Positions 49,173-61,439 of a DNA stretch of 64,000 nt are shown piece by piece (position 1 is the first letter of the stretch; every line of letters begins with the position of its first letter). The translations under genes and the position numbers were made by a program. The stretch covers positions 343,075 through 407,074 of the forward strand of contig LUCM01000101.1 in NCBI GenBank assembly GCA_008360955.1. Direction: 5' to 3'. Source of the stretch: Fasciolopsis buskii (Eukaryota > Platyhelminthes > Trematoda > Plagiorchiida > Fasciolidae). The notes under the pieces are model-generated. The model was not told the DNA's origin. It saw nothing but the letters and a program-made list of their open reading frames with translations, and did no database searches.

Positions 49173-49361
49173 TTAGTCGATGTTTGGCGGAGGGTTACTG
49201 TTCCTTCTGAAAGCCGGAGTACTAGAGTCATTATGCCGCCAACTGGGTAATAATACGTCACCTGTGAAATTAAGTTTAGACGAGTGCTGCAATTCGGACA
49301 AAGTACTTGCGTAGCAAATTTGCAAAAACAAAAGAATGAAAAACTGGACGTTTTTAACCAT
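49173..49361 (-). CDS. Candidate small secreted peptide or first exon with signal peptide
   Basis: A 62-codon frame starts at 49361 with ATG in strong context (A at -3, G at +4). The N-terminus MVKNVQFFILLFLQICYAST has the layout of a signal peptide: short basic region, hydrophobic core, then small residues for cleavage after about residue 18-19. The remainder is polar and carries two N-glycosylation sequons (NFT at 31-33, NDS at 44-46) and a proline-rich end (NPPPNID). A donor-like CACAG|GTGACG after NFT could make this a first exon instead. The frame is also open further upstream, so the start is a choice based on context. No family is recognised, and no polyadenylation signal was found nearby. 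Confidence 0.33.
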   Translation of the reverse strand: MVKNVQFFILLFLQICYASTLSELQHSSKLNFTGDVLLPSWRHNDSSTPAFRRNSNPPPNID

Positions 49362-49589
49362 CGTGTACTGTTTGGATATTTCTTGTGTTTGCGTTGCCAG
49401 CATCAAAACAGACTTGAATCGATAGGAGGAATTACGAACTCCAACACCAAACAACGTTGGTTTCCTACTTTTAAATTTCATATAACTTACAACCAGCACA
49501 AGCGGTTTAGTGCTATCACTTTTGCGAGGTAACTTGAGAAAGAAAATCCATGCATATATGTTAATTGTAACCAGGACTCGGATCCACAA

Positions 49590-52539
49590 CCAGTTTCGCC
49601 TGTATTCTCACCCATGTACCCTGCACCCTTCTATTCAAACAGCTTTATACTTGTGCACTCGGAATTGCTGTGCCTCACGAGAATCTAATTAGCAATAATC
49701 GTCAATCTTATAGTGTACTCCGGGAGGATGTCTTGTGCTCTGATCTGTTTGATACCTGCAAATACTATCTATTCGGGCGGCATTCTGTCCTTGGTCCCGA
49801 GATTGGTTCAACCCAAATAATGGAGAATTATTAACGAATTACAATTTGGTTTGTCCAGTGAGTTCTACGTAGAACTTCCGTACGGTCTACAGATGATGCA
49901 AGTCAGATTATATATCCAGTCTCTGCATGTGAACAGCTGAAGCCAAGTGTTAACCTACGACGCTGTTTCACCAAAGTTCACGACAAGAAATTGTGTTCGC
50001 CAAGGTTGCCCGCTTTCACTTTTGTGTTTAAACTTGCCATTGAAATGGTTGTGGCGATCTCCCCATTCTCATGCTCTGAGATACGTAGTGGTCTGATGAT
50101 GGGCCGAAGCAACCACTCGATGAAGTAGTAAAGAAAGCATGACAACCAACTGGTGGACTAGCCCGTGCAAGCGAGGTTAGACTGCCTGGTTGGGGTCCAC
50201 GGGATTCACCTAAGCGGTGCGTAGAGACAGTCGGTGAAATGACTCAGTACCGAAGCAAGCGACGTTCTTGCATTCAAAGAATTTCCTCTTCTGTATAACT
50301 GTCCAACTTATCATTTCCTGGTGGATTCTTCGCTTTATTTTCTCCTCTAATAGATGGTGCAGTGACGGAGCAACAAAACCCAGAGCACTTTGGACTAAGT
50401 TCAAAATTGTACAAGGTGAAAATGGAACATAGGTGAGGCTGGTGACAAGCTGAGAGACGGGAGACGGTTCTTCTCAGATAGGACTTGGGATCACAGGACT
50501 TACTCAAACCGCAAAGTTGACTACTGATGAAGAAGCAAAAGCTCAGCGATCATTCGAAAATTCACAAACCCACTTTGGGTATACGAAGATTCGGCGTATC
50601 ACAAGACAGCGTGCTACGTGTTAGACAATCATTCAACAATCGGAAATATTGGAATCACGTAGTCTAAATAACTCATTTAAACTGTCTACCGATTTCAAGT
50701 ACGTTGCCGTAAAGCTTTTCTGTTGCAGTGGACTTACTTTCCATTGACATTATTTTAGGTTAAAAATGCAGCACTAACCATAAGTCTTGTCCCAATTACT
50801 GGAAACTACTTATCCGTGACAAACTACCCTGCGGACAGATTTGCGACGTTGCAATGAGTAGCATTCCTGAACCTACGATGATCGATGTTTTTTTCAATAT
50901 TGGTTGAGGAACCTTGTTCAAGTCTTTGCATCTAACCCACTACGTCAGTCATAATTTGTTTTCAAGGGTGAGAAATACTTCACTAAATTCATCAGCGTAA
51001 TCCGTGAAACAAGCCAAGCTTAAAGAATAAATACGGGGAAAGTGATTTCAATCTAATCCTCATAGGTACACGAATGGCTAAGCTTGCAATGACTATTCAG
51101 CGGGAAACCACCTCTATTCGTCATTTTTTCCGGCCACCTGCACGAGGAGCACTGTAAGTGCTTTTTCTGTTGATCGTGAATCATCTGCAACACATATAGA
51201 TCACAGGAGAAAATATGGATCTTGAAGCAAACACTCAGGGCAACAAGATACCTGGATATCTTTATTGACCTTTCTCCGAAAACACCCAGGTTAGTTCAGA
51301 TGGAGTGGAATAACCGTCTGGCACTTCAAATGTTTCATTCCAACATGTAGCGGTTGCTTACAAGGTATTCAGTAATTTGCTATCATGTAACTCAATGTCA
51401 TACTTTATTGTGTTTACTTGCCCCAGGAAGTTCCAAGGTCCTAATCTAATCGCAAATCAGACAGTAGTCAAGCAGCTTATATTGTGGTATTTCAACATGA
51501 AGGTAATGGGTTTGACTTCTTTCGTCACCGACCCGCTTTTTCAGCTGGAAGCGAACTCCGTTGGGCTGAAAACCTGCCCTAAAATTGACTAGAAGGGTGT
51601 ATAGATAAAAAGAACCTGGTGTCTATGGGCAGGCTCCTCCTGTTGCATCCGCGGGTTGAGCATGAAGCAGATGAAGAGGGACAAATAAGCCAAATATAAT
51701 TATCCTAGTATTCCAGAATGACCGTCTAGTCAATCGATTTAGTCTGAACTTTGGTAAGCGGTAAAGCACTGAATGGAATAGTTTAGACCACAGCGTATTA
51801 CTTGACTTGAAAACTTATTCCGAAGGAGTAGAGAAAGTAAATGCCTTTCACATCTTTCATCGGTTCATTTCCAGCTATTTGAGCACATGATCAGACGAAT
51901 CAATTAACAGAGGGTATGAAAGTAAACGTGAAGAAATCCGACCTCCTCGATCACGAATAATATTAATTAACCTTTGGTCATAACATTACTTCTGGTCCGG
52001 AGTTCAAAATATTCTGGCAAAGTTGCAATCTACGACGACTAGACTTTTATCAGATTTTATCTACCACCAAGGCTGGATCCACCTCTACGTGCGCACTGAA
52101 TGAACCCCATCCCAAAAAATAAGCGTCTTTCAATGTTAACCGGCCAGCTTTTTGTGAACCATTTAATGAACTAATAGACACCGTCTATTCCAATTGCATT
52201 TTTCCAAGTCCCCGTTTAATATCTGTTGGCAACCATTGTTTGTGCCAGTCAGAATATTGTAGGAGCTTTCCACGATTCACGATTTTTCTTGAGTGAAAGT
52301 ACACATATGTACGTCAATGATTCAATTGAACGCGCGGTTTCATACATTTCAGATGAGCAGGTTAAATTAAACCACCTGAATAGCCCAGTTTCCGTTCAGG
52401 ACCAGGGAGAATAGGAGTACCGCTTAAACCTATAGCTGGGTATACTTGGATCCGAACTGTGAGGCGTCGGTACCAATGGTCATAGGACTTCATACTAATT
52501 TTGTTAAGTCTTGTCAATTTCCCAAGTTTTATTTAACAG
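49590..52539. other. No firm gene
   Basis: Frames at 51377-51592 and 52226-52414 on the plus strand are open. The second reads VGAFHDSRFFLSESTHMYVN and looks protein-like, but no acceptor could be matched to it. Overlapping minus-strand frames occur near 50.2-50.5 kb. Nothing else stands out. Confidence 0.4.
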
Positions 52540-52950
52540 GATTTCACATCACTCAGGAAGATTATATATGACCAGTCAGCTCATTTTAGTCTTGGTTCAG
52601 TTTTGTATGCACATGTGCTTAATTTTAACCATTCGGAAAACCCGCGTATTAAGTTTCGGTATTCTTCCTCACTGGAGTGCAGAGGGTTTCGTAATAGTCG
52701 AGTGGGTAGGCTGGACATTACCAAAATGAACAATGGTGACATTTTGTCGGGAAAATCGCGATCGGATATACATACCTTCGTGGTTCGTCCCGGCTGTTTT
52801 ATAGTGCCAAGATTTCAAGATGGAACCCCAGTGATCTTGTTTATAAATCCGGGAATACTGCCGATGTTATTGGGCGGAAAAGCATTGAGGACGACTGAAA
52901 CTGTTGATGACCGTTTTTTGCACGAAACGAGGGACCTGCGGAAGCAGTGA
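52540..52950 (+). CDS. Best exon candidate: 136-codon frame opening exactly at a strong acceptor
   Basis: TCAATTTCCCAAGTTTTATTTAACAG is a strong acceptor (pyrimidine tract then CAG at 52537-52539), and the in-frame stop TAA (52534-52536) sits just before it, so the frame opens at the splice site. It runs DFTSLRKIIYDQSAHFSLGS, then NFNHSENPRIKFRYSSSLEC, a basic GFRNSRVGRLDITKM, and a hydrophobic, glycine/proline-rich part (PGCFIVPRFQDGTPVILFIN, then PGILPMLLGG), ending KQ-stop at 52948-52950. Codon third positions are varied. It could be a terminal exon, or end earlier at the donor-like GTGG|GTAGGC near 52706. No known family is recognised and no partner exon could be joined. Confidence 0.4.
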   Translation, partial: DFTSLRKIIYDQSAHFSLGSVLYAHVLNFNHSENPRIKFRYSSSLECRGFRNSRVGRLDITKMNNGDILSGKSRSDIHTFVVRPGCFIVPRFQDGTPVILFINPGILPMLLGGKALRTTETVDDRFLHETRDLRKQ

Positions 52951-55845
52951 AAAAAGATGCATCACTTCTGATTCGAAGAGAAAAAGCGCATTTTCCTCAC
53001 GATAATAAATGAATGAAAGTACCTGGGGATATCAATCTACACTTTAGAATTGTTGATAGCTTTCTCCTCCGACAAGAACGGTCTATCCAGAACAATTTCA
53101 TTCTATTTTACACCTAGTCCCTGCGAGCTTTTGATTCTCTACACCTTGATTTATTCGATTTGCACAACGGGTTCGGTCCGTAATCTCGATAGAACACAGT
53201 GACCAGACCTTTTCTAAGCTTTGTTTACTTTAATAAATGGGATTGACTTGGCGCATAAGATTTCTTGTTTCTCCTGGGAATCACGACAAAAAGCAAAAAG
53301 GAATCATGTGATTTTTATCGTTAACGATTCACCGACCGAGAGCGGCAAATCTTTATCCGCAATTCTAATACTGGTCAATTGCGTAATATGCGTTATTAAA
53401 ATAATCACTGTGTAAAAGATTAAAGTTGCTGTTGGATTTCCGAGGAGCGCAGTTTGACATGCATAAGTCAGGATTTTCACTTCGAATTACGTATATTTTG
53501 ACATGTAAATCAGTAAATCTTCGGATCTCTGACCCTACAAAGTGTTTTCTTGTTCTTTTGTGAAAGCATGCACGATTCTTAAGGTCAGTGTTCGAAGCGG
53601 CAACCTCGATGCTTGGATGCATCAGTCAATATACGATGGGGTCTTTCCGACTATGGCTGCACGCTGTTAAGTGTGAAAAGTAATAGGGCCACCTGAGGGT
53701 CCGCAGGATCCACCAATCACTGAACAAAACCAGGGCTGTTCTGTTGATTGTGCTACCAAGTTATTTGGCGATTGAATTAGTTCGTTAATAAATTAACTAG
53801 TTTTTAACGATAGGAGCTATTCATTGTATTGCACTACTGGTTGCTTATTCGTGTCAATTAAATGTAAAGTAGAAAATTTACAAAATTTCTCATGATTGTA
53901 ATTTTCGATTCTGCTTTTGGGGATACCATGCTTACGCCTATTTGTTGAACAAAACAGTTCCCTCCACCCCTTACCTCCGGGCAGAACATTTGTATCAGGA
54001 TAAAGAGAAAACGGTTCAGTCAGGCGAGGGATATTTTGTATCGTTTTTGTGTGTAAATGAGCTGGGTAGATGAGTGAGGACAACGAACGATATGCCCAGC
54101 CATGTCAGTATTCTGGATAGACAAGAAAAACTGGGAGTAGATAGATACAAACTGATATGATGTGCCTCAGCGAGACAAAAAGACCTCGCTTTTACGTTTT
54201 GAGAGTCAAATGCAGTATACCACTGACGGAAAATGAGACAGCAATATTCTGATCAGATAGTATGGCGAATCTGATTTGCTTCCGTTGAGCATGGCAAAAT
54301 GGTCAGTCACGTTGTCAGTGCTTTAAGAGGAACATGATAATAAAACAGTCTTTCTAAATGAGTCGATGCTAGGTCTGTTCACGAAACACATTGTGCTGAT
54401 TGGTGACGAGGTTTAGACAGGCACGAAGTTACAACAACCTATGTGATTCTGCAGCACACTTGTCTGAATCACGGGAAAGTATCATACTATGCCACCCAGA
54501 ACCAAGCAACCCTCTTTTGCAAATGTTTACAAAGAAAACTTTCGTGTGCTGATTCAATTTTTGATACTTTTTATTACGTTTTGTTTGCTTTACTTTGAAT
54601 TGCATGAAATTTCCTAACTACGGATGTCGATTCGGACAATAGGAGAACAAGAGGAATCACAACAAGAAGAGCGGTTTGATCACAAGCTCAATCGTGCCTG
54701 GATAGTCACACACTTGTCAAGCCGCTGGTAGTGGATGTTTGCATTGGTCGAGTCAATCGGAGACAATGACAAACTGATCGCTTGGGCTACCACTAAAGGC
54801 GAACCCGTTATCACCAGGTTTGACAGGTGAACTGCCAAATCGAGCCAAATGCATAACCAATACTGATACTGCGATGACTACATCGCAGGACGCACAGAAC
54901 GGGGACGCGATAACCTGACTTCACTTGCACATTCACACACTTTTTTTCAAATATAATTGTCCCTACTCTTCTTTACGCACAAGGTTTTGCGCGTGGTTCT
55001 CACCCTCGCTGAATGATTTTCGACATCAACTAACCAAATATTTTGGGACTCAAGTGCCTTCGAATTTGTGCTCAAACATTTTAAACAACTAGTGACAGTT
55101 TCAAATCAAGTAACTAATAAATAAAAGAATTGTTGAATTATTTTCAGGGAGCCTAGTATGAAGTAAAATGAACTACAGTTTTCTTCCCAGATAAAAAATA
55201 TCGTTGCGAGGTTGGAATGACAAGACCTCGACTGGGTCAAAATCACCTAATAAAAATCGAATAACTTGATAGTTAGTCTCTGTTGGACGCAAACGACGAA
55301 ATGGGATGAAAACTTAGAGAATGTGAAATGCATTTAGCCAATCGCCAATGTGTTCAACGAGAACAACAAAATTATACGTGCAATTTTTTCAAGGAATCCA
55401 AGCAACCTGTATCAGCCAAACGCTAAAATGCCAGAAACACTACAGTTAACAGATCAACTCCAAATTTTCTCTAGTTATGTCGATCAGATCTTGTTGTTTG
55501 ACATTTGTCTAGACGTGTTTCGTCTCGAGGCGATTTTTGCTTTGTTGGAGTAAAAAAGCACCCAGAGATCGATGACAAGTTTGGTGCCTCTTTTCGCTTG
55601 CTCAGCAAAGACAAAGAAGGACCTATTCGGAGCAACATCTTCTGACCACATACGAAAGAAATTTAAAGGACGGAAAAATCCACTGGTTATCTTCACATTT
55701 GAAAGACAAAGCCTGGATCCGAATTCACTATGTTATTGCGGTTATTTCCATCAAACAAGACATAAATGCGTTAACATTTAGTAATGTTTAGCCATTTTCC
55801 CACCAACTAACCCAGTCTGTTTAGTTTGTCACTCACGGGATCTTG
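52951..55845. other. No supported gene
   Basis: Frames at 53221-53415 and 55350-55553 on the plus strand are open. The latter ends in a leucine-rich helical stretch (QLQIFSSYVDQILLFDICLD) but shows no acceptor. No repeat or RNA signal was seen. Confidence 0.4.
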
Positions 55846-55912
55846 TTAGTCTCGGCGATGGGAGCAAATGGTCACCGCTTAGAAGACTGGCGGTTCAATT
55901 CTGATCTGGAAT
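55846..55912 (+). repeat. tRNA-derived fossil
   Basis: TTAGTCTCGGCGATGGGAGC resembles a D-arm region with one A-box mismatch. GGTTCAATTC (55892-55901) fits the B-box pattern. The gap of about 34 bases is tRNA-like. There is no closed acceptor stem. Two weaker traces of the same kind lie at about 56505-56545 (GAGTTTGATTCCGAC, plus strand) and 56830-56878 (minus strand, CCGGTTTCAAACC). Confidence 0.4.
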
Positions 55913-57586
55913 ATCGGGAATCAAATAAAAACATTGTCATATATACCGCCTAACTAGTGGTGTCAAAGCGAAAAAAGATTTATGAAGTTTGCCTTCAAAA
56001 TAAACGAGGCAGGAAGTGGGGTTCTTCCGAAATAACCGTCAAGTTCGTGAGGTTGCTGGTCTAAGGATGGATAATTTAAAAACAATAAATTTAACAGGTT
56101 ATAATCTTTACGAAACAGTTGCATGAAAAGCCTAAAAAATAAGTGGCAGAAAATATTTCACCTCCCGTTAAGAGTCAAGTAACATCAAAAATGCAAACTT
56201 CCTTTCATTTTCCGTATTCGAAATTTCACATTTTGCACCGGAATCCAAACGAGGATGTTCCATCTTCCGTTGATTGACTTCATCGGCTAGTAAAAAATCC
56301 ACTGGCACGGGCAAATTTTGCCCCATTTGTCACAATCCACTCTGGGTACCCCGGATCACGTGAAGATATAGCTTACTGTTAGAATAAATAAAACGGGACT
56401 GGATTCAGTATCTTAGCAATGATGGTCTCACATAATGCCGTTTAAACGTAGTTAATTTCCATTTTGGTTGTCATATTTCATGATCAATCAGCTTTTTAGT
56501 GTCTGTCTGATAAGTAAAAGTTTACGAGTTTGATTCCGACTACTAGTATGGAACTTTCTTGAGATTATTGCGGAAAACTTTTTAAATGGTGAAACCTACT
56601 TCCCGTGAAAAAGTCTCTTATTTTGCATGAAAACGTAAGCAATATTACTTCACGGTTCTGCTGCAGTTGGTGGAAGCAGAAACTAGAGAGGAGCCAATAA
56701 AGCGCCAACGCGTCACTAAAGACCCTTACATCTTAATGCAGCGGCAACACTTCGGAATAAGTAAAAATGGGCATTCGCATAAAAAAGTAGTTTCATAATG
56801 TTAATACGACGATCACTGGCAAAAATAGACTGCCTTGGTTTGAAACCGGTACCTTCGGCTGTCGTAAGGAGCTAAACAGTTGATTTCTGTCTACTATTCC
56901 AATCTCAAGGCCCAAAAACGTTTACAGTTCCCGACCGTGGGGTAAGGAATATGCAGTGGGCTGCTTCCACCACGAGTTTATCTACTCAGTTGAATAGGGC
57001 GAGGTGAAAATCAACCGTCATTAAACTCGATCGTAGATGACGGTGACCTCGGTCTTGTGTTGTACGCCTTTATTTTTAGTGGTTTCTCCTTAGTGTTCCA
57101 TTTGTTGATCGAGGTTTACAACGTGTCTTCTCAAAAGGTAAAGCAATTTCTTATTATTCACCACAAATCTATTTTTAGTATGTTGGCCTTAGTATATTAC
57201 AATTTTGTCTGGGGTTAGAAAAACAACTGCATACCAGCAACCATAACATTCGTGGAATATAGATTGTTCTCCAAACCGAAAACTTATCTGATATCGTGAG
57301 GTAAGTGTCTCTCTAGTCAATCGGACGGTATAAACAGTCGCTCAAGCTGGTCACTCAAAAGCGGATTTTTACGCCTTGGGTCTACGAGAAATTCCCAACA
57401 ACAACAATATTTTGTATATAATATTATTTTCCAGTTCAATTGCAAGCTACACCCTGTAGTCAGATAAGCATTACCCTTATCACAAATGCTAATCTCATCG
57501 AGACAAGGGAAAAGCACCATCTCCCGATTTGTAAACCAATAATTTTTTTTGAATCCATCGTTACTGTTTTTCTGATGTGTTTCCAG
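55913..57586. other. No supported gene
   Basis: Apart from the two weak tRNA-like traces noted with the 55.85 kb fossil, nothing is supported. Short random-looking frames occur. Confidence 0.4.
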
Positions 57587-57831
57587 GTTTACTTGGAAAA
57601 TACTTTAAAATTCTTCGCCGGGGGCTATCAGTCACTAGCCATGTGTCACTCATCTATGTGATCAACACTTATCAGCATGTGGGAAATTTGCTCACAAAAT
57701 TCTTTCTGATCCCACGCATCCTCTGCACAACGATCTTTCAAAGTACCTCTCTCATATTTCAACATGATCCGCTTTTCGTTCCATTATCTCTAGAATCAAC
57801 GCCTATAGGAAATCCACTGGCCCATATTTAG
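57587..57831 (+). CDS. Candidate terminal exon, hydrophobic, unknown product
   Basis: TTACTGTTTTTCTGATGTGTTTCCAG is a strong acceptor (AG at 57585-57586). One frame stays open for about 81 codons to TAG (57829-57831): LLGKYFKILRRGLSVTSHVS, then LIYVINTYQHVGNLLTKFFL, and a serine/proline-rich end. The two hydrophobic stretches could be membrane-associated helices. A second frame from the same acceptor (VYLENTLKFFAGGYQSLAMC) closes after 24 codons, so the phase is not settled. In-frame stops lie upstream of the acceptor in the favoured frame, as expected for an intron. No family is recognised, and no AATAAA was noticed close downstream. Confidence 0.3.
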
Positions 57832-59905
57832 CACGCATTTTGACAAACCGTGACCGGGTTTCAGTCGAATTCCTGCGCAACCTATCATAATGTACTCTGG
57901 TTATTCCTCGATGAGTTTTGTTTTTTCAGAATTTCACAAGATGAGGAGTGCAAAGTTTTTCCTATTTTCACTTTTACCGTGACGTTTCTTGACTGAAATG
58001 CGATACTGTTTTTTGTACGCAAAAGTTTATACAATACAATACAATGCAGTATAATACTTACATACCGTATTTCCCTTTTCGTATGAATTTTGCCCTAATT
58101 ATCAACCGCATGTGATCATTATTGGGTTCCAAAACAAGACTACGCGTTGATGTGATTGGACATGGAAAAACATTCAAATTCCCCATCGTTTGTTTAACCG
58201 TTGAGCGGCAGAGTAAATGGATTGTGAAAATAAATTAGGAATTTCCAATGTTTGGAAGCCTAATATGCACACCGCATGTTGTTCACCCTATTTAGACGGG
58301 CAATACAAAGTGAGGCTCATTGGCCCTGAGCCCTGATTATTCCTCTTGATCAAGATACAGTGCTATGCCTTTTTGTCCGGCCCCATAGATAGTGCCCTCG
58401 AAAGGGGCGTAATGGGCGTCTTGTTACCATGTCTGTCCGAAAGATTTCAGCTCTCAAAAGAAGCAGCTGCCATAAACCAAACACTCCAGCCAAAGTCTGT
58501 CGTTAGCTTTGTTTTCCTTTTTGTTACTAGCATACGTGTACAACCGCTGTAATTTACAACAACCAATTCAACATCTGCGTGACTTAATCGAACTGGACAT
58601 AAATTATATGCGCCGAGTTTTAGAACATTGAAGTGAACTAAATGTCCTTCTTGTGAACCGATAGTTTCTTCAAGGATGACAAATAGAATGTGCAACAACA
58701 ACACCCATTGTCTGGCCGGTTCTGCTGTTTACCTAAAATCCTTTGCTTTCGTGTAAAACATGTCAGTCTATTATCTAATTGCGGCAGTTTTTGTGAGCCT
58801 AGTAAAATGAATCATATATTTGCAGTGCTAGTACAAAGATAATGTTAACATGCGTAGATTTTCGATGTCACTGAGACAGCTCAGATGAGAATTTTTGCTT
58901 ACAAGAGTACTGAAGTTGTTCTTTCAAAGTTCGCGGTTGCCATTTTCTCTTCTGAACGGAAAAAAAGGAAATCAAACCATTTGGAATTTCCCCTTCCACT
59001 AGGTGAACTTGGGTCCTCAAAATATATGCCGAGTAAGAAAATTTATTCATTTCAACACCTGCATTGATTTACCTGCCGAATTCCATCTCCGATCTACCTA
59101 AAAGATTGACTCCATTTTTTTACTTTGCAAACTGCGTGCTCCCACAAGGACAGAAATTTCCACTCTTGGTTGTACTTTCAAATGTATTGCTTCAGCAAGT
59201 GATCTTTTGATTGACATTCTAATGAGCTTGGGATAGGTCTCCCCGACTAAAACCAAGCATTTTATTATCTCTCAAAATATTTAGCAGATTTACTAGAGGT
59301 CTCGTTTTTAACTTTTAGCTACAGTCCGTGTTATTTCGGTCTTCTTCCAATACCAATGGAAGCCTAGGCCCTTTAGCCGAACAGGCTGCAATCGTTTTCC
59401 AGAATAATAATCGTGTGTAGAACTGCATATAATTTTATATATATATGCATAAACACATGACTATTATTCAGATTGCACAAGTATAAGGATGTCTGGATTG
59501 GAGAGGATTGGGTATATATATCTTATGAGCGGCAATAACCGGGAAACCAGTAGTTTGTTTGGAGTGAGATACTATTCATAATTAATATGTATATCTTTAC
59601 ATGTACAAATATACACGAATGTATATAGGTTTCACTGATCATGATGGATTTCTTTGCTAATATTCTGAAGACTACGGTACTTAAGGAGCATCCACAAACG
59701 TCATAGATATACTACAGTTTTCTCTAATTCTGTGTTTAGGAGCTGTTATGCATCCAGGTGAACCAGAATGATCTTGATTATCAAAGTACATACGAAATGA
59801 AGTTTTACTAAAGTAAGGAAATCCCACCTATCATGGAATGGATAAACACCATGAAATGTCAACACAAATGGTATTCACTGTGATATCAGTACACGACTCA
59901 CCAGT
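57832..59905. other. No supported gene; minor simple repeats
   Basis: An ATACA-type tandem run lies at about 58029-58047 and TA-rich runs near 59430-59460, 59511-59521 and 59580-59630. Open frames (58346-58552 plus, 58447-58704 minus) overlap on opposite strands and are not supported. Confidence 0.4.
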
Positions 59906-60060
59906 AAGAAGCTGATGAAGATGTTTCATCCTTTCTAGAAATCGTCGGCCGAGCATATACACCGCTCCGGGACTGAAAGTCCAACCCGGGACGAGTGATT
60001 GTGAGTGGAAATTTTCAATCATTGTGTCCAAGGTTAGGCTGTTGACAATTTGTTGATTTA
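59906..60060 (-). mobile_element. Strongly decayed SINE relic of the hammerhead family
   Basis: On the minus strand CGTCCCGGGTTGGACTTTCA is followed by a GGAGCGGTGTATATGC stretch and AGGATGAAAC. These align in order with the T-arm, the GGGCGCGGTGTATATGC linker and the AGGATGAAAC stem II/GAAA part of the 31.1 kb unit. The CTGATGA box is not readable and the A-box is lost. It shows that the family has older members in this genome. Confidence 0.5.
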
Positions 60061-60690
60061 CACTACCTGATTATATTGCACTCATCCGTTACCGGAACAG
60101 TACTGCTACGAGGTCAAGTGGACAACTTAAAATAAAAAAAGTCTTCACCAAAGTAAATAAATTGCTGAATAAACAAGGACAGATGCGACTTACTGGGTTA
60201 AAGCTAACCGCGAATAAATAAGAAGAAATGTAGGAAACGCCGCCTCTTCCGTTTGTTTTACCAGGCACAAATTCTGCCTGTAGATTGAAATTAGCATACA
60301 TAACTTTACTTGGCTTATCAACCTAGCAAATCGTCATTATGCTATTCCCCCGCCATTACACATTAGTGAAAAATGTTAGTATGAGTTTATTCGTTGTTCT
60401 TTTGAAAAGCATGTGATGCATAAATTGGATTATCCTCTCTGAAGTCCTCGCACTCTTCCTCACGGTTCATTTGGAAAGCCTGGTAAACCTGTCATGTACG
60501 GGATAAAGATTTGCTTGACGCCTACTTTGAGTTTGATCATGCAATGCTAATGAAAAACCTCATACCTCTTTCCGACTACCTGTGGCCGCCACGGTTTCGA
60601 GCAAGGATAATTATTGTGTATGTCATCACTTTCTTCCACCGCTCGTTTTGTCCTTCCTTTCTTCCGGCATGTTTCAAACACAATAATTAG
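60061..60690. other. No supported gene
   Basis: Two minus-strand frames (60089-60301, 60547-60729) are open without start or splice support. Confidence 0.4.
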
Positions 60691-60876
60691 ATGGACGCTT
60701 TGAAATTTGCTCAGTGGTGGGAAGAGCATTTATTATGGTCGTGCTCAGCGGTTACTTGTGTAACACCACCCGGACTCCAAATTACAATGCTTCCGCGGCT
60801 GAATTCAGTTTATCCCAATCTAGTCCTAACTACCAACCTTCGCACTGTTCCACCGTGCCTAGGAAGAGACGTGTAG
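60691..60876 (+). CDS. Open frame with protein-like composition, unknown product
   Basis: ATG at 60691 (context TTAGATGG: T at -3, G at +4) opens a 61-codon frame: MDALKFAQWWEEHLLWSCSA, then a proline- and leucine-rich part ending PPCLGRDV. AATTAG immediately before the ATG could be an acceptor, but its pyrimidine tract is poor. A weak donor-like GAC|GTGTAG overlaps the end. Codon third positions are mixed. No family is recognised. Confidence 0.2.
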   Translation: MDALKFAQWWEEHLLWSCSAVTCVTPPGLQITMLPRLNSVYPNLVLTTNLRTVPPCLGRDV

Positions 60877-61136
60877 CTTAATGCTCAACATCGCCGGCGA
60901 GAAGAGGACACACGTTGCTCCATCTATGGACGAAATGAGAGATACTGGGACCAACGAGAGCAATTTTTGTTTGCAAGTCTCTTTTTCACTAGGTCTCCGC
61001 TTATTAGGTTTACAGGCGAACAGAAGAGCGGACTCATAAATGTGTGCACTATATCTCCTTCTTCCATGCCCCCACCTCTTCTCTCTCACTATCTTACCTT
61101 CTAGGGCTATTTTACTTGCGCATCCCGTGATTGTGG

Positions 61137-61187
61137 GTTTGTTTGTTTGTTTGTTTGTTTGTTTGTGTATGTGTGTACGTATGCGAT
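61137..61187 (+). repeat. (GTTT)7 followed by GT-rich tract
   Basis: Seven uninterrupted GTTT units (61137-61164) are followed by a GTGTATGTGTGTACGTATG tract. The FVCLFVCL run in the overlapping open frame is a translation of this repeat and is not evidence of a gene. Confidence 0.92.
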
Positions 61188-61210
61188 GTGTGCTGACCGA
61201 TGCTATTCAG

Positions 61211-61330
61211 TTAGCTTTTGTTCTGTCTGATGTTCGTAATCTGATAAGGCGAGCAACGATGTCGTTTCCCCTTCTTCAACGACGTCTTCGATATCTGGGG
61301 GTTTTAAGAACCATCTTTCTCGACTTTTAA
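61211..61330 (+). CDS. Candidate short terminal exon
   Basis: After the GT-rich tract, GCTATTCAG (AG at 61209-61210) precedes a frame of 39 codons on a codon boundary: LAFVLSDVRNLIRRATMSFP then LLQRRLRYLGVLRTIFLDF and TAA. The arginine/leucine pattern resembles an amphipathic helix. The acceptor's pyrimidine content is modest. A small perfect hairpin GCCGT-AAG-ACGGC follows just downstream (about 61350-61362). Family unknown. Confidence 0.2.
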   Translation, partial: LAFVLSDVRNLIRRATMSFPLLQRRLRYLGVLRTIFLDF

Positions 61331-61439
61331 ATCCTATCGCCGAGGAACGCTGCCGTAAGACGGCGTTACTGATTGACAGCTAAATGAATGGAGTGAAATT
61401 GGTTTTTTCATTTCAATGTTCAGATCAAAATGATTTTGA

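Noticed and set aside
61040..61200. Hydrophobic FVCLFVCL membrane-like segment
   Set aside because: It is produced by (GTTT)7 and the following GT tract.
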